Below are positions 49,912-59,578 of a stretch of 64,000 nucleotides of DNA, one piece after another. The stretch is from the NCBI GenBank assembly GCA_001508005.1, contig LGEZ01000008.1, positions 1 through 64,000 of the forward strand, written 5' to 3'. Each line of letters opens with the position of its first letter. The first letter of the stretch is position 1. This DNA comes from Clostridia bacterium 41_269. GTDB taxonomy: Bacteria; Bacillota; DTU086. The notes under the pieces were generated by a model. That model made no database searches, had not been told where the DNA came from, and worked only from the letters and a program-made list of their open reading frames with translations. A program made the translations under genes and the position numbers.

Positions 49912-51248
49912 TTGCCAATAATCCAACCTTTATAATTAAGAAAAAGGAAATATGGGATGAACGCAGTGAATGCATGTCCCGAAGGGAATTGGAACAGATT
50001 CAGCTTGAACGTTTAAAAACTACATTAAGAAGGGCTTATGAGAAGGTTCCCCATTACAGAAAAAAATTTGATGAAGCTGGGATAAAGCCCGAGGATATTA
50101 AAACCCTAAAAGATATACAAAAACTTCCCTTTACTACAAAGGATGATCTTAGGGAAAACTATCCCTTTGGTATGTTTGCGGTTCCAAAAAAAGAAATCGT
50201 TCGTATTCATGCTTCTTCAGGAACAACTGGGAAGCCCACGGTGGTGGGATATACTCGGAAAGACCTGGATACATGGGCTGAATTGGTGGCAAGAATGGTT
50301 TATGAGGCTGGAGCTCGGGCCGAGGATATGGTGCAGATTTCTTTCGGCTATGGGCTCTTTACTGGTGCCCTGGGGCTGCATTACGGCCTAGAGCGCATCG
50401 GAGCTTCAGTGGTCCCTGTTTCTTCGGGGAATACTGAAAGACAGATTATGCTTATGAAGGATTTTGGAACAACGACTTTGGTAAGCACTCCTTCTTATGC
50501 TCTCTATATGGGGGAAGTAGCAAAGGAGATGGGGATTGATCCCAGCTCCTTGAATCTGCGTTTGGGGCTTTTTGGGAGTGAAGGATGGTCCGAAGAGATG
50601 CGCCGGGAAATAGAAAAATGCTGGAACTGTTTTGCCACAGATAACTATGGGTTAAGCGAGGTTATGGGACCAGGGGTGTCTGGGGAATGCAGGGAGAGGA
50701 ATGGAATGCATATTGCAGAGGATCATTTTCTTGTGGAAATAATTGATCCTGAAACTCAGGAGCCCCTGGACTATGGAAATAAAGGGGAGCTGGTTATTAC
50801 AACACTTACTAGGGAGGCAATGCCTCTGATTAGATATAGAACAAAAGATATAACATCCCTAAATCCTGAGCCCTGCAGGTGTGGAAGAACTAACATGCGG
50901 ATGGCAAGGGTTTCAGGGAGAACCGATGATATGCTTATAATAAGAGGAGTAAATGTTTTCCCATCCCAAATTGAAAGTGTCCTCATGGAAATAGAGGAAA
51001 CTGCCCCTTATTATCAAATAATAGTTACTAGGGAAGGTTATCTTGATCAAATAGAGATACAGGTAGAAGTAACGGAAGAGGTGCTCAAAAGGGACAAATT
51101 CAGTGAGCTTGAAAAACTGGAGAAAAAGATAAAGGACAGGCTCTACAACGTACTTTCCATTAATGCTAAGGTCCGTCTTGTGGAGCCCCATACCATTGAG
51201 CGTTTTGAGGGAAAAGCAAAACGGATAATTGATAAAAGGAAAATTTGA
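49908..51248 (+). CDS. paaK: Phenylacetate-CoA ligase
   Basis: A 446-residue adenylate-forming ligase with [17 protein letters not shown] as the P-loop-like motif, [15 protein letters not shown] and the hinge [21 protein letters not shown]. It makes aryl-acetyl-CoA, or in the reverse sense conserves energy from it. ATGA overlap with the symporter. Adjacent iorAB makes arylacetyl-CoA from arylpyruvates, a pairing common in anaerobes that ferment aromatic amino acids. Confidence 0.92.
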   Translation: MIANNPTFIIKKKEIWDERSECMSRRELEQIQLERLKTTLRRAYEKVPHYRKKFDEAGIKPEDIKTLKDIQKLPFTTKDDLRENYPFGMFAVPKKEIVRIHASSGTTGKPTVVGYTRKDLDTWAELVARMVYEAGARAEDMVQISFGYGLFTGALGLHYGLERIGASVVPVSSGNTERQIMLMKDFGTTTLVSTPSYALYMGEVAKEMGIDPSSLNLRLGLFGSEGWSEEMRREIEKCWNCFATDNYGLSEVMGPGVSGECRERNGMHIAEDHFLVEIIDPETQEPLDYGNKGELVITTLTREAMPLIRYRTKDITSLNPEPCRCGRTNMRMARVSGRTDDMLIIRGVNVFPSQIESVLMEIEETAPYYQIIVTREGYLDQIEIQVEVTEEVLKRDKFSELEKLEKKIKDRLYNVLSINAKVRLVEPHTIERFEGKAKRIIDKRKI

Positions 51249-51284
51249 TAAATTAGATTTTTCTTTTTGGGAGAGGGGATAAGG

Positions 51285-53006
51285 ATGCAGAAACTCCTTA
51301 CCGGAAATGAAGCTGTGGCCAGGGGAGCATACGAGGCAGGAGTCCATTTTGCCTCAGCTTATCCCGGCACACCCAGCACCGAGATATTGGAAAATTTGGC
51401 TAAATATGAAGAGATTGATGCCCAGTGGTCGCCCAATGAAAAAGTTGCTTTGGAGGTGGCTCTGGGGGCTTCCATAGGCGGTGCGAGAAGCATTGTATCT
51501 ATGAAGCATGTGGGATTAAATGTTGCAGCTGACCCCCTATTTACAGCTTCCTATACTGGTGTAAATGGGGGGCTTGTAATTGTCTCAGCTGACGATCCTG
51601 GGATGTATAGCTCCCAGGATGAGCAGGACAACAGGTATTATGCTCGTTTTGCCAAAATTCCAATGCTGGAGCCCAGCGACAGTCAGGAAGCTAAAGACTT
51701 TACCGCCTATGCCTTTGAATTAAGCGAGGAATATGATACCCCTGTTCTTTTAAGATTGACTACGAGAATTTCTCATGGCAGATCTCCTGTGATTCTTGGA
51801 GAAAGAATTGAAAGAAATGTTAAAGATTACAACCGTAACATTGAAAAGTATATAGTACTTCCCGCTCATGCCCGAAAGCTTCATATTAAAGTGGAAGAAA
51901 GAATGTCAAAGCTGCGGGACCTGGCTGAAAAATCTCCTTTTAATGAAGTGCAGATGGGCGATAGGGAAATAGGTATAATTACCTGCGGGGCGGCCTATCA
52001 GTATGTTAAGGAAGCATGCCCCAACGCTTCTATCCTTAAGCTTGGCTTTTCCTATCCAGTTCCCCATGGACTGATAAAAGAGTTTTCTAGGCAGGTTAAA
52101 AGACTTATTGTTGTTGAGGAGCTGGAGCCCCTTCTGGAAAATGAAATAAGGGCACTGGGTATAAAAGTTGAAGGGAAAGAGCTGTTTACCAGATTTGGAG
52201 AACTGAGCACTGAAATTGTCCGTAAGGGGTTAGGAATGGAAGAACAAAAAACAGCTGAACCTGTGGAAAACATTCCCTTAAGGCCTCCTGTGCTCTGTCC
52301 CGGTTGCCCTCACAGGGGTGTTTTCTATCAGCTTAACAGGCTCAAAGCTGTTGTAACCGGCGACATTGGGTGCTATACACTGGGTGCCCTTCCCCCTCTG
52401 TCCAGTATGGATACATGCCACTGCATGGGTGCCAGCATTGGCGCTGCACTGGGATTAGAAAAAGCAAGGGGAAAAGAGTTTGCAAGGAAGGTTGTTGCGG
52501 TTATTGGGGATTCCACCTTTCTTCATTCAGGTATTACAGGGCTGATGGATGTTGTTTATAATAAAGGAACTATAACTGTAGTTATTTTGGACAACGGCAC
52601 CACTGCTATGACAGGACATCAGCACCACCCGGGGACAGGGTATACGGCGAAAAATATGCCCACATCAAAGGTGGATCTGGAAAATATCTGCAGGGCAGTG
52701 GGGGTAAAGAGGGTTGTGACTGTTGACCCTTATGATCTGGAAAGTGTGGGAGCTGTTTTAAAGGAAGAGATGGCGGTAGAGGAACCATCTGTGGTGATTT
52801 CCAGAAGGCCCTGTGTTCTTATGCTTAAAGAAAAAGAAAGTGCTTTTGCTGTGGGAGAGCGCTGCATAGGGTGTGGAGCATGTGTAAGATTGGGATGTCC
52901 TGCTGTTTCTATGAAAGGAGCTGCAGCAGAGATAAATATTCAGCTGTGCAGCGGCTGCGGACTTTGTGCTCAAGTTTGTCCCAACAAAGCCATTGAGAAA
53001 AAATAA
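51285..53006 (+). CDS. iorA: Indolepyruvate ferredoxin oxidoreductase, alpha subunit
   Basis: A 573-residue IorA. The N-terminal pyrimidine-binding part (SAYPGTPSTEILENLAKYEE) is followed by the thiamine-diphosphate domain (CPGCPHRGVFYQL, then GDIGCYTLG and IGDSTFLHSGITGL) and a C-terminal ferredoxin domain with CIGCGACVRLGCP and CSGCGLCAQVCP. It oxidises arylpyruvates to aryl-acetyl-CoA and reduces ferredoxin. ATG 51285 is preferred; the TTG at 51267 lies before the ribosome-binding site. Confidence 0.95.
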   Translation: MQKLLTGNEAVARGAYEAGVHFASAYPGTPSTEILENLAKYEEIDAQWSPNEKVALEVALGASIGGARSIVSMKHVGLNVAADPLFTASYTGVNGGLVIVSADDPGMYSSQDEQDNRYYARFAKIPMLEPSDSQEAKDFTAYAFELSEEYDTPVLLRLTTRISHGRSPVILGERIERNVKDYNRNIEKYIVLPAHARKLHIKVEERMSKLRDLAEKSPFNEVQMGDREIGIITCGAAYQYVKEACPNASILKLGFSYPVPHGLIKEFSRQVKRLIVVEELEPLLENEIRALGIKVEGKELFTRFGELSTEIVRKGLGMEEQKTAEPVENIPLRPPVLCPGCPHRGVFYQLNRLKAVVTGDIGCYTLGALPPLSSMDTCHCMGASIGAALGLEKARGKEFARKVVAVIGDSTFLHSGITGLMDVVYNKGTITVVILDNGTTAMTGHQHHPGTGYTAKNMPTSKVDLENICRAVGVKRVVTVDPYDLESVGAVLKEEMAVEEPSVVISRRPCVLMLKEKESAFAVGERCIGCGACVRLGCPAVSMKGAAAEINIQLCSGCGLCAQVCPNKAIEKK

Positions 53007-53030
53007 AGTTTTTGATTTAGGGTGATATTT

Positions 53031-53639
53031 ATGGATACCGTTGCAAATACAAAAAATATTTTAATTGTTGGAGTAGGCGGCCAAGGAATTATACTGGCCG
53101 GCCGTATCATAGGTAATGCTGCTCTAAAAATGGGGCTGAATGTAAAGGTTTCGGAAATACATGGTATGGCTCAAAGGGGAGGAAGTGTGGTTACCCATGT
53201 ACGTTTCGGCAGGAGGGTTTACTCTCCAACAATAGAGCAGGGAACAGCTGATATTATTTTAGCGTTTGAAAAGCTTGAAGCCCTACGCTGGATGCACTAT
53301 CTGCGTTTAGGGGGAACTGTTATTGTAAATGAGCAGGAAATTTACCCCCTCCCCGTACTTATTGGGAAGGGGGAATATCCTTCTGATGTGCTGGAAAAAA
53401 TCAAAAGAAAAGACACTCATATTTTAGCCCTTGATGCTTTCCAAATTGCTGTTGAGGCAGGGAACCCTAAAGCTGTAAACATGGTTCTTGTGGGGGCGCT
53501 TGCTGCGGAAATGGGTTTTAAGAAGGATCTCTGGCATGATGTTATAAAAGAGACTGTTCCTAAAAAATCCATTGAAGCAAATATTCAGGCATTTAACAAA
53601 GGCTTTGAATGGGTTAAAAATCCCAGGGTTTGCATATGA
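53031..53639 (+). CDS. iorB: Indolepyruvate ferredoxin oxidoreductase, beta subunit
   Basis: A 202-residue gamma-domain protein of the POR superfamily ([19 protein letters not shown], then [19 protein letters not shown]). It is the obligate partner of IorA. ATG 53031 follows AGGGTGA by 5 bases. The last 26 bases overlap the end of a gene on the other strand. Confidence 0.94.
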   Translation: MDTVANTKNILIVGVGGQGIILAGRIIGNAALKMGLNVKVSEIHGMAQRGGSVVTHVRFGRRVYSPTIEQGTADIILAFEKLEALRWMHYLRLGGTVIVNEQEIYPLPVLIGKGEYPSDVLEKIKRKDTHILALDAFQIAVEAGNPKAVNMVLVGALAAEMGFKKDLWHDVIKETVPKKSIEANIQAFNKGFEWVKNPRVCI

Positions 53640-54158
53640 TTTCCCTGATTTTTGTGTCAAGGAAGTTGTTTGAATGTGCTGGACGCAGGACCAGTGCACT
53701 ATCTGCTCCTGTTCCGCTTCCGCCCACAGCGACAATGTCTTCACCGTAGGGTATCAGCCCTGCATCCAGTGCCATTCCGCAACTTCAATGCAGACTTTAA
53801 CTCCTTGACCGAACATTCTTAAGGTGTTGGCAATTATTTCTGATGGGTAGATGCCTTGGAACTTAAAACGGAGGCATCTATCCAGTCCAGCCATCAGGTG
53901 GGTGGTTATGAGCACATCTATTCCGGCATTTTCCAATTTTTTCTTCATCTCTTCAGGGAACTCATTTACACCGGGACCCCTAAAACCCACATGATGTCCC
54001 ACACATACCACATGCAGCCCGCAGCCTATAAACTTTTCTGCAGTTTTGCCTGTATGGGAAGCCACAACGATATGATTGATGCCAAGCTCTTTAGCTCTTT
54101 TTACGGCAAGCTCAACTGTTTTATCAGTATTTTTTGGCCCTTTACATTCCCAGTACAC
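53614..54158 (-). pseudogene. Pyruvate-kinase C-terminal-domain-like protein, frameshifted
   Basis: A stand-alone PK-C-like protein of about 180 residues. From GTG 54158 (7 bases after AGGAGG) it reads YWECKGPKNTDKTVELAVKR through VASHTGKTAEKF and [11 protein letters not shown], then leaves frame near 53775-53780; the next frame continues as [20 protein letters not shown] and [15 protein letters not shown] to a stop at 53614. One missing A would restore it. Function of this family is unknown; tail overlaps iorB. Confidence 0.8.
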
Positions 54159-54305
54159 AGCAGAACCTCCTTTGTTTTTGTAAATTATGTTATAGGAAAT
54201 TTTTTTAAAGTGCAATTAAAAGTAACACAGATTAAATTTATATAATTTTTTTGCTGTTTAAGCTTTTAATAAGGTTATTGATTATTCTCCAGGAGAGAAA
54301 AACAG

Positions 54306-54992
54306 ATGTGCGGTCGTTTTACCCTTACCCTGAGCGGGGAGGAATTTAAAAGGCATTTCAACTATACCTTGGAACGTTTTGACTACAGTCCCAATTATAA
54401 TATTGCACCAGGACAGGAAGTGCCTGTTATATATCGAAAACCCCACAGAGATGAAATTGCCGTTAGGCCCATGAGGTGGGGACTGGTTCCCCGCTGGGCT
54501 GAGAATAAAAATGTAGGTTACAGGTTGATCAATGCAAGGGGCGAAACTGTGGATAAAAAGCCGGCTTTTAGAGACGCTTTTTTGAAAAGGCGGTGTTTTG
54601 TTCCGGCAGATGGGTTTTATGAGTGGAGAAAAGATAATGGTACAAAAACACCCTTTAGGATTATGCTGCCCGACGGGAAGCCCTTTGCCTTTGCTGGCTT
54701 ATGGGAAAAGTGGATAAATCCTAAAAACAGAGAAGAGGAGCTTTATTCCTTTACCATAATTACCACAGATGCAGGTGCAGCGGTAAAGGATATTCATCCC
54801 AGAATGCCTGTTTTAATGGTTGATGAAAAAATCTGGGAAATGTGGCTTGATCCTAAAGCTGATGTGGGGAGTTTAAAGGAAATTATAAAACCCTATGACG
54901 GGGAACTGGTTTGTTATGAGGTTTCTACCCAGGTAAATTCCCCGGCAAATAATTATCCAGAAATTATCATGCCCGTAAATAAAAGAGATTGA
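54306..54992 (+). CDS. SRAP-family (YedK/HMCES) abasic-site DNA-protein crosslinker
   Basis: A 228-residue SOS response-associated peptidase family protein. The catalytic Cys2 follows the start Met (MCGRFTLTLS), with NARGETV, the glutamate in PADGFYEWR and the histidine in IHPRMPVLM, all hallmark positions. It forms a covalent link to abasic sites in single-stranded DNA. ATG follows AGGAG. Confidence 0.93.
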   Translation: MCGRFTLTLSGEEFKRHFNYTLERFDYSPNYNIAPGQEVPVIYRKPHRDEIAVRPMRWGLVPRWAENKNVGYRLINARGETVDKKPAFRDAFLKRRCFVPADGFYEWRKDNGTKTPFRIMLPDGKPFAFAGLWEKWINPKNREEELYSFTIITTDAGAAVKDIHPRMPVLMVDEKIWEMWLDPKADVGSLKEIIKPYDGELVCYEVSTQVNSPANNYPEIIMPVNKRD

Positions 54993-55088
54993 TCTTTTTT
55001 AAGTAAATAAAAGGAATTTGTTTAATACACAACGAAGTAATATTTGTTATCATGTATTATATATATTAGTGTAAATGCTTAATTTTTG

Positions 55089-55104
55089 GGCAGGAATTCC
55101 TGCC
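55089..55104. repeat. Perfect palindrome in the leader of the fructose-bisphosphatase gene
   Basis: GGCAGGAATTCCTGCC (16 bases, fully symmetric) lies about 50 bases before the start codon and is not followed by a T-run. It may be an operator or an RNA hairpin. The rest of the 54993-55152 spacer is AT-rich, with TATA-like sequences near 55055-55067. Confidence 0.45.
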
Positions 55105-55152
55105 GAGAAATCTTGTACTTAACAAAGCCTTAATAAAGAAAAGGAGGGGCTC

Positions 55153-56283
55153 GTGTTGGGTGAAAAGCTTACATTAAGCGTTATCAAGGCTGATATAGGT
55201 GGGTGGGTTGGTCATTCTAGCGTTCATCCCAGACTTCTTGAGCGGGCTGAGGAATGTTTGAGCGAAAGCAAATATTTAATTGACTATCATGTAACCCATG
55301 TGGGAGATGATATCAACTTAATTATGACTCACCGTCTGGGAATTGATAATGAAGAAATACATAAGCTGGCTTTTAATACTTTCCAAGAGTGCACAAAAAT
55401 TGCTAAGGAAATGAAGTTATACGGCGCAGGACAGGATCTTTTATCTGATGCTTTTTCAGGAAATGTTAAAGGGATGGGGCCCGGCGTTGCTGAAATGGAG
55501 TTTGAAGAAAGGCCCAGTGAACCTGTTATAGTTTTCATGGCTGACAAAACAGAACCAGGGGCGTGGAATTTCCCTTTATACAAAATGTTTGCTGATCCCT
55601 TTAATACCATTGGATTGGTAATTGACCCCAAAATGCATGATGGATTTGTGTTTGAAGTGCATGATCTCATTGAAAACAAAAAGGTTCTTTTTTCCCTTCC
55701 GGAAGAAATGTATGACATGCTGGTGTTTGTGGGGGCTCCAGGGAGATTTTGCATTAAATCGGTTTATGATAAAAATGGGAACATTGCTGCAACATCCAGT
55801 ACCCAGAAGCTGAATTTCCTGGCCGGCAAATATGTTGGGAAAGACGATCCTGTATGTATTGTCCGCTGTCAGAGCGGGCTTCCTGCTGTGGGTGAGGCTT
55901 TGGAACCCTTTGCAAATCCCCATTTGGTTTCAGGATGGATGAGGGGTTCCCACAGCGGACCATTAATGCCTGTCTCGGTTAAGGATTCCAATCCTACCCG
56001 GTTCGATGGACCTCCAAGGGTGGTAGCTTTAGGCTTCCAGATAGCGCAGGGTAAGCTCATTGGACCTCAAGATTTCTTTGCAGATCCTGCATATGATAAG
56101 GCAAGAGAAATTGCCAATGAAATTGCCAACTATATGAGGCGCCTTGGGCCCTTTGAGCCCCATAGACTTAATTTGGATGAAATGGAATATACAACAATGC
56201 CGCTGGTTATGGAAAAGCTGAAGGAAAGATTTGTTCCCATCGACAAAGATGCAGATGAAGCTGCTGCTGGTAAAGAAGATTAG
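55153..56283 (+). CDS. fbp: Class V fructose-1,6-bisphosphatase (probably bifunctional aldolase/phosphatase)
   Basis: A 376-residue protein of the archaeal-type FBPase family (LSVIKADIGGWVGHSSVHP at the start). In characterised members one enzyme also condenses the triose phosphates, using a Schiff-base lysine and a tyrosine; here the matching segment is Y227-V-G-K230-D-D, so both activities are plausible. It supports gluconeogenesis. GTG 55153 is used; TTG 55156 also fits the AAGGAGGGG site. Confidence 0.92.
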   Translation: MLGEKLTLSVIKADIGGWVGHSSVHPRLLERAEECLSESKYLIDYHVTHVGDDINLIMTHRLGIDNEEIHKLAFNTFQECTKIAKEMKLYGAGQDLLSDAFSGNVKGMGPGVAEMEFEERPSEPVIVFMADKTEPGAWNFPLYKMFADPFNTIGLVIDPKMHDGFVFEVHDLIENKKVLFSLPEEMYDMLVFVGAPGRFCIKSVYDKNGNIAATSSTQKLNFLAGKYVGKDDPVCIVRCQSGLPAVGEALEPFANPHLVSGWMRGSHSGPLMPVSVKDSNPTRFDGPPRVVALGFQIAQGKLIGPQDFFADPAYDKAREIANEIANYMRRLGPFEPHRLNLDEMEYTTMPLVMEKLKERFVPIDKDADEAAAGKED

Positions 56284-56296
56284 AAATAAGTTGAGT

Positions 56297-56333
56297 AAAA
56301 AAGACCGGTGCCCGCCCGTGGCACCGGTCTTTT
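56297..56333. terminator. Bidirectional terminator
   Basis: AAGACCGGTGCC (56301-56312) pairs with GGCACCGGTCTT (56320-56331) around a 7-base loop: 12 bp. T-residues follow on the + strand and an A-run precedes, so on the minus strand a longer U-run results. It ends both the FBPase transcript and the convergent small gene. Confidence 0.92.
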
Positions 56334-56339
56334 AGCATT

Positions 56340-56606
56340 TTAGCATTGGTGTTCCATTTCCTCAAGTTCATCACAGATGCTGTATAAAATATGTTTAGTT
56401 AGAGTTTCGGGGTCCTTAATGTAAACTGAGTAATAGGTTTGTCCTGAAAAGGGCAGAATTTTTTCATGTACTTCAGCTTGGGTATCTGTGCCGTAAGTTT
56501 TTATATAATAATTTTCGTTTATTTTTTTCCAGCCTTTTTTGATAAGATTGTTTTTAAACACAGTTCCATTTTTCACTTTTATCCGTAATTTGCAGTCAGT
56601 TATCAT
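56340..56606 (-). CDS. Small hypothetical protein
   Basis: An 88-residue protein (MITDCKLRIKVKNGTVFKNN at the start, ending in an acidic EELEEMEHQC). No membrane segment, signal or known motif is seen. The start follows a good AGGAGGAAAG site and the gene ends at a terminator, so it is probably real. I do not recognise its family. Confidence 0.65.
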   Translation of the reverse strand: MITDCKLRIKVKNGTVFKNNLIKKGWKKINENYYIKTYGTDTQAEVHEKILPFSGQTYYSVYIKDPETLTKHILYSICDELEEMEHQC

Positions 56607-56671
56607 TAACCTTTCCTCCTTTTTCTATCTATTTTACTTTTTAAATTATTTTAAATAAATAAGGTTCTTAG

Positions 56672-56705
56672 AAAAAATAAAAAAACCCTGCTTATCAGCA
56701 GGGTT
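56672..56705 (-). terminator. Intrinsic terminator of hsp20
   Basis: On the minus strand AACCCTGC and GCAGGGTT (56698-56705 with 56684-56691) form an 8-bp stem with a 6-base loop, followed by a long U-rich stretch. It lies 12 bases after the hsp20 stop. Confidence 0.92.
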
Positions 56706-56716
56706 GACTTTGAAAG

Positions 56717-57154
56717 CTAATCGGTGATGTTAATTCTCCTTCCGCTCTTTTCGCTTTCCACTTTGGGTAGTTTGATCTTAAGGATTCCGTTCTGGTATTT
56801 TGCTTCAACTTTATCTGCATCTATTTCATAGGGCAGTGCTATGGTTCTCTGCAGTTTTCCATAGCTTCTTTCTCTTCTTATAAAACCTTCTTTTTCTTCA
56901 TTCAATTCTTCTTTTCTTTCAGCTTGAATGGTAAGGTAATTATCTCTTAAGGTGATTTCAATTTCATCTTTTTCAAATCCCGGTAGCTCAGCTTCTACCA
57001 GGAGCTCACTGCCTAGGTCTTTAACGTCTGCCCTAATTCCCCGGCTTTCAATGGGGAAAAATGTTCCAATAGCAGGGAAGCTGAAGAATTCATCCCAATC
57101 AAAATCAAAGAGATCTTTTCTTCCAAAAGGAACTAAATCTCTGAAGCCTCTCAT
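56717..57154 (-). CDS. Small heat shock protein Hsp20
   Basis: A 145-residue alpha-crystallin-type chaperone. The alpha-crystallin domain covers about residues 40-132 (LVEAELPGFEKDEIEITLRD, then YGKLQRTIALPYEIDADKVE and the NGILKIKLPK motif). The N-terminus is rich in phenylalanine. A GGGGG site precedes the ATG. No CIRCE element was found upstream. Confidence 0.93.
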   Translation of the reverse strand: MRGFRDLVPFGRKDLFDFDWDEFFSFPAIGTFFPIESRGIRADVKDLGSELLVEAELPGFEKDEIEITLRDNYLTIQAERKEELNEEKEGFIRRERSYGKLQRTIALPYEIDADKVEAKYQNGILKIKLPKVESEKSGRRINITD

Positions 57155-57445
57155 AGCACATACCCCCTTTCTTCTGTTTTAGTATTTTCAATTTTAAATA
57201 TAATTATTTAGTCAAAAATGGTCAAATTTTATTTAGGCTAATTTTTTTCCAACAAAGGTCAATTAAGGTCAGTTTTGTAATATTTTTATTACAATAAAAG
57301 AATTTTTTAACTCTTTTAAAATTTTTTGCCTTTTTAAATACATAATTTTTTAAAGCAGTGCGATAATATAATTTATGATAAAATAATTGGTGATTGTTTT
57401 TTTGTTTTTCTGCATAATTTTCGCAGCTGTGGGGGAGGGTTTTTT
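57155..57445. other. AT-rich divergent intergenic region between hsp20 and ddl
   Basis: A 291-base, very AT-rich spacer that must carry the promoters for two diverging genes. A TATAAT at 57367-57372 is a possible -10 for ddl, without a good -35. No CIRCE inverted repeat, riboswitch or small gene was recognised. Confidence 0.5.
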
Positions 57446-58552
57446 TTGAGCAGGAAGCTTAGGGTGGGAATACTATTTGGTGGACGCTCCGGGGAACATG
57501 AGGTTTCAATTTTGTCGGCAGGATCCGTTTATGAGGCCCTTGATAGGAATAGGTTTGAGCCGGTAGCCATTGCAATAACCAGAGATGGTTCATGGTACCT
57601 TATAGAAAACCCAAGAGATGTTTTTGAAAAAGGTGAAATTGATCCCCATAGGGGTATTCCTGTAACCATTTTATGCCAGCCATTAAAAGATAATTTTGTA
57701 ACTTTAGATGGTAAGGTTTTGGAGCCTTTAGATGTGGTTTTTCCTGTGCTGCACGGAACCTATGGAGAAGATGGAACGGTTCAGGGCCTTCTTGAGCTTG
57801 CAGGCATTCCTTATGTTGGGGCCGGTGTATTGGCTTCAGCAGCTGGGATGGATAAGGTTGTTATGAAAAAGCTCTTTAGACAGGCTGGGCTGCCTGTGGT
57901 AAAAGATATAGCTGTGATGAGATGGGAGTTTCAGGAAAATCCTGAAAGGGTAGCTGATTATGTAGAGGCGAATATTTCCTATCCATGTTTTGTAAAACCT
58001 GCAAATTTAGGGTCCAGTGTTGGGGTTTCTAAGGCAAAGAATCGAAAAGAGCTCATTGCGGCTTTGGAGGAAGCTTCCATGTATGACCGCAAGCTTGTGG
58101 TGGAGCAGGGAATAGAAGCCCGAGAAATTGAGTGCAGCGTAATGGGCAATGAACATCCCCGCAGTTCTGTTCCTGGTGAAATTATTCCTTCAGGAGAGTT
58201 TTATGATTATGAATCAAAATATCTTAGCGGAGAATCTAAACTGCTGATCCCTGCACCCCTGAGCAGTGAACAGGAAGACAGAATACGAAACCTTGCTGTA
58301 AAGGCTTTTAAAGCCGTAGACTGTTCAGGTTTGGCAAGGGTAGATTTTTTTGTAACCAAGGATACTGGTCAAATTTATGTGAATGAGATAAATACAATGC
58401 CCGGTTTTACTAAAATAAGCATGTTTCCTAAACTTTGGGAGGCATCGGGAGTGTCTTATGGGGAGCTTTTATCCCATCTAATTGATCTTGCCTTTGAAAG
58501 GTACAAAGATAAAAAAAGGAATGCTACGGTATACATGGGACGGAAAAAGTAA
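57446..58552 (+). CDS. ddl: D-alanine-D-alanine ligase
   Basis: A 368-residue ATP-grasp ligase for peptidoglycan precursors. VGILFGGRSGEHEVSILSAG opens the N-domain; VFPVLHGTYGEDGTVQGLLE, FVKPANLGSSVGVSKAKN and VNEINTMPGFTKISMFPKLW are the expected signatures. TTG start after GGGGGAGGG. The SY/Y-G loop that separates Ala from lactate ligases was not resolved, but general features fit Ddl. Confidence 0.93.
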   Translation: MSRKLRVGILFGGRSGEHEVSILSAGSVYEALDRNRFEPVAIAITRDGSWYLIENPRDVFEKGEIDPHRGIPVTILCQPLKDNFVTLDGKVLEPLDVVFPVLHGTYGEDGTVQGLLELAGIPYVGAGVLASAAGMDKVVMKKLFRQAGLPVVKDIAVMRWEFQENPERVADYVEANISYPCFVKPANLGSSVGVSKAKNRKELIAALEEASMYDRKLVVEQGIEAREIECSVMGNEHPRSSVPGEIIPSGEFYDYESKYLSGESKLLIPAPLSSEQEDRIRNLAVKAFKAVDCSGLARVDFFVTKDTGQIYVNEINTMPGFTKISMFPKLWEASGVSYGELLSHLIDLAFERYKDKKRNATVYMGRKK

Positions 58553-58588
58553 AATGGATGGAGGAAGGCTTTACGGGGGGAATTGGGA

Positions 58589-59494
58589 TTGCAACATGCA
58601 AAAATAACGGCAGCAGAACGACCCAGAATAAATCCCTATGCTGCCCTTGTGATTGCAGTAATTGGGATATCCTTTGGTTCCATTTTTGCGAAGTTTTCCG
58701 ATGCCCCTTCTCTTATAATTGCTACTTACCGCAATGTCCTGGCAACTTTTATACTGCTTCCTTTTGCCTTTACAACCTTCAGAAAAGAACTTATGGCTGT
58801 TTCTAAAAGAGATTTTTTTGCAGCATCAGCTGCGGGAATTTTTTTGGCTTTTCATTTTGCTGCGTGGATTAAGTCTTTGGAATATACTACTGTAGCCAGC
58901 TCCACAGTACTGGTTACCCTTCAGCCAATTTTTGTTGTACTGGGATCTGTACTTGTTTTGAAAGAAAAAGTGGGTAAAAAGGCTCTCGCCGCGGGCAGCT
59001 TGGCTTTGGTGGGTAGCATTATTATAGGTGCAGGGGATTTTTCTGTAGGAGGCAGTGCCCTGTGGGGGGATTTCCTTGCATTAAGCGGTGCATTCTTTAT
59101 AGCAGTTTATGTGCTGATCGGACGTTCCTTAAGACAGAGATTATCCCTTGTTGCTTATACTTTTGTTGTCTACGGTTTCTGCAGCCTGTTTCTTTTGTTG
59201 ATGAATTTAATTGTTGGTGCAAAGCTTTACCCCTATTCTCTGTATAACTGGCTGCTCTTTTTGGGAATGGCTCTTATTCCCACAACCATTGGGCATACTC
59301 TTTTAAATTGGGCTTTAAAATACTTGCCAGCTCCAACGGTTTCCGTCAGCGTTTTGGGAGAACCCGTAGGAGCGAGCATTTTAGCTGCTGTGCTGCTTGG
59401 AGAGTATCCCGCTGCTGCCCAGCTTCTGGGAGGTGCTCTTATACTCACGGGAGTTTATTTTTTCATGAAGTTTTCCAGGGAAGAAAGAAATTGA
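58589..59494 (+). CDS. EamA-family (DMT) transporter
   Basis: A 301-residue protein with ten predicted helices in two EamA repeats (PYAALVIAVIGISFGSIFAK starts the first; GDFLALSGAFFIAVYVLIGR the second), ending in a basic tail. Probably an exporter of small metabolites; substrate unknown. TTG 58589 lies 8 bases after GGGGGG; TTG 58583 is too close. It follows ddl by 36 bases. Confidence 0.88.
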   Translation: MQHAKITAAERPRINPYAALVIAVIGISFGSIFAKFSDAPSLIIATYRNVLATFILLPFAFTTFRKELMAVSKRDFFAASAAGIFLAFHFAAWIKSLEYTTVASSTVLVTLQPIFVVLGSVLVLKEKVGKKALAAGSLALVGSIIIGAGDFSVGGSALWGDFLALSGAFFIAVYVLIGRSLRQRLSLVAYTFVVYGFCSLFLLLMNLIVGAKLYPYSLYNWLLFLGMALIPTTIGHTLLNWALKYLPAPTVSVSVLGEPVGASILAAVLLGEYPAAAQLLGGALILTGVYFFMKFSREERN

Positions 59495-59578
59495 TGGTTA
59501 GCAAGAGGAAATTTATGGAGTTTTGAATTTTAATTTATTTTTGAAAAACTTTTTGAATATTATCAAAGGGGTGGTTTT

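Noticed and set aside
57155..57445. CIRCE or other heat-shock operator for hsp20
   Set aside because: No TTAGCACTC-type inverted repeat is present in the spacer.
58558..58806. Plus-strand cysteine-rich frame at the start of the DMT transporter gene
   Set aside because: It lies in another frame over the conserved first EamA repeat and has no family support.
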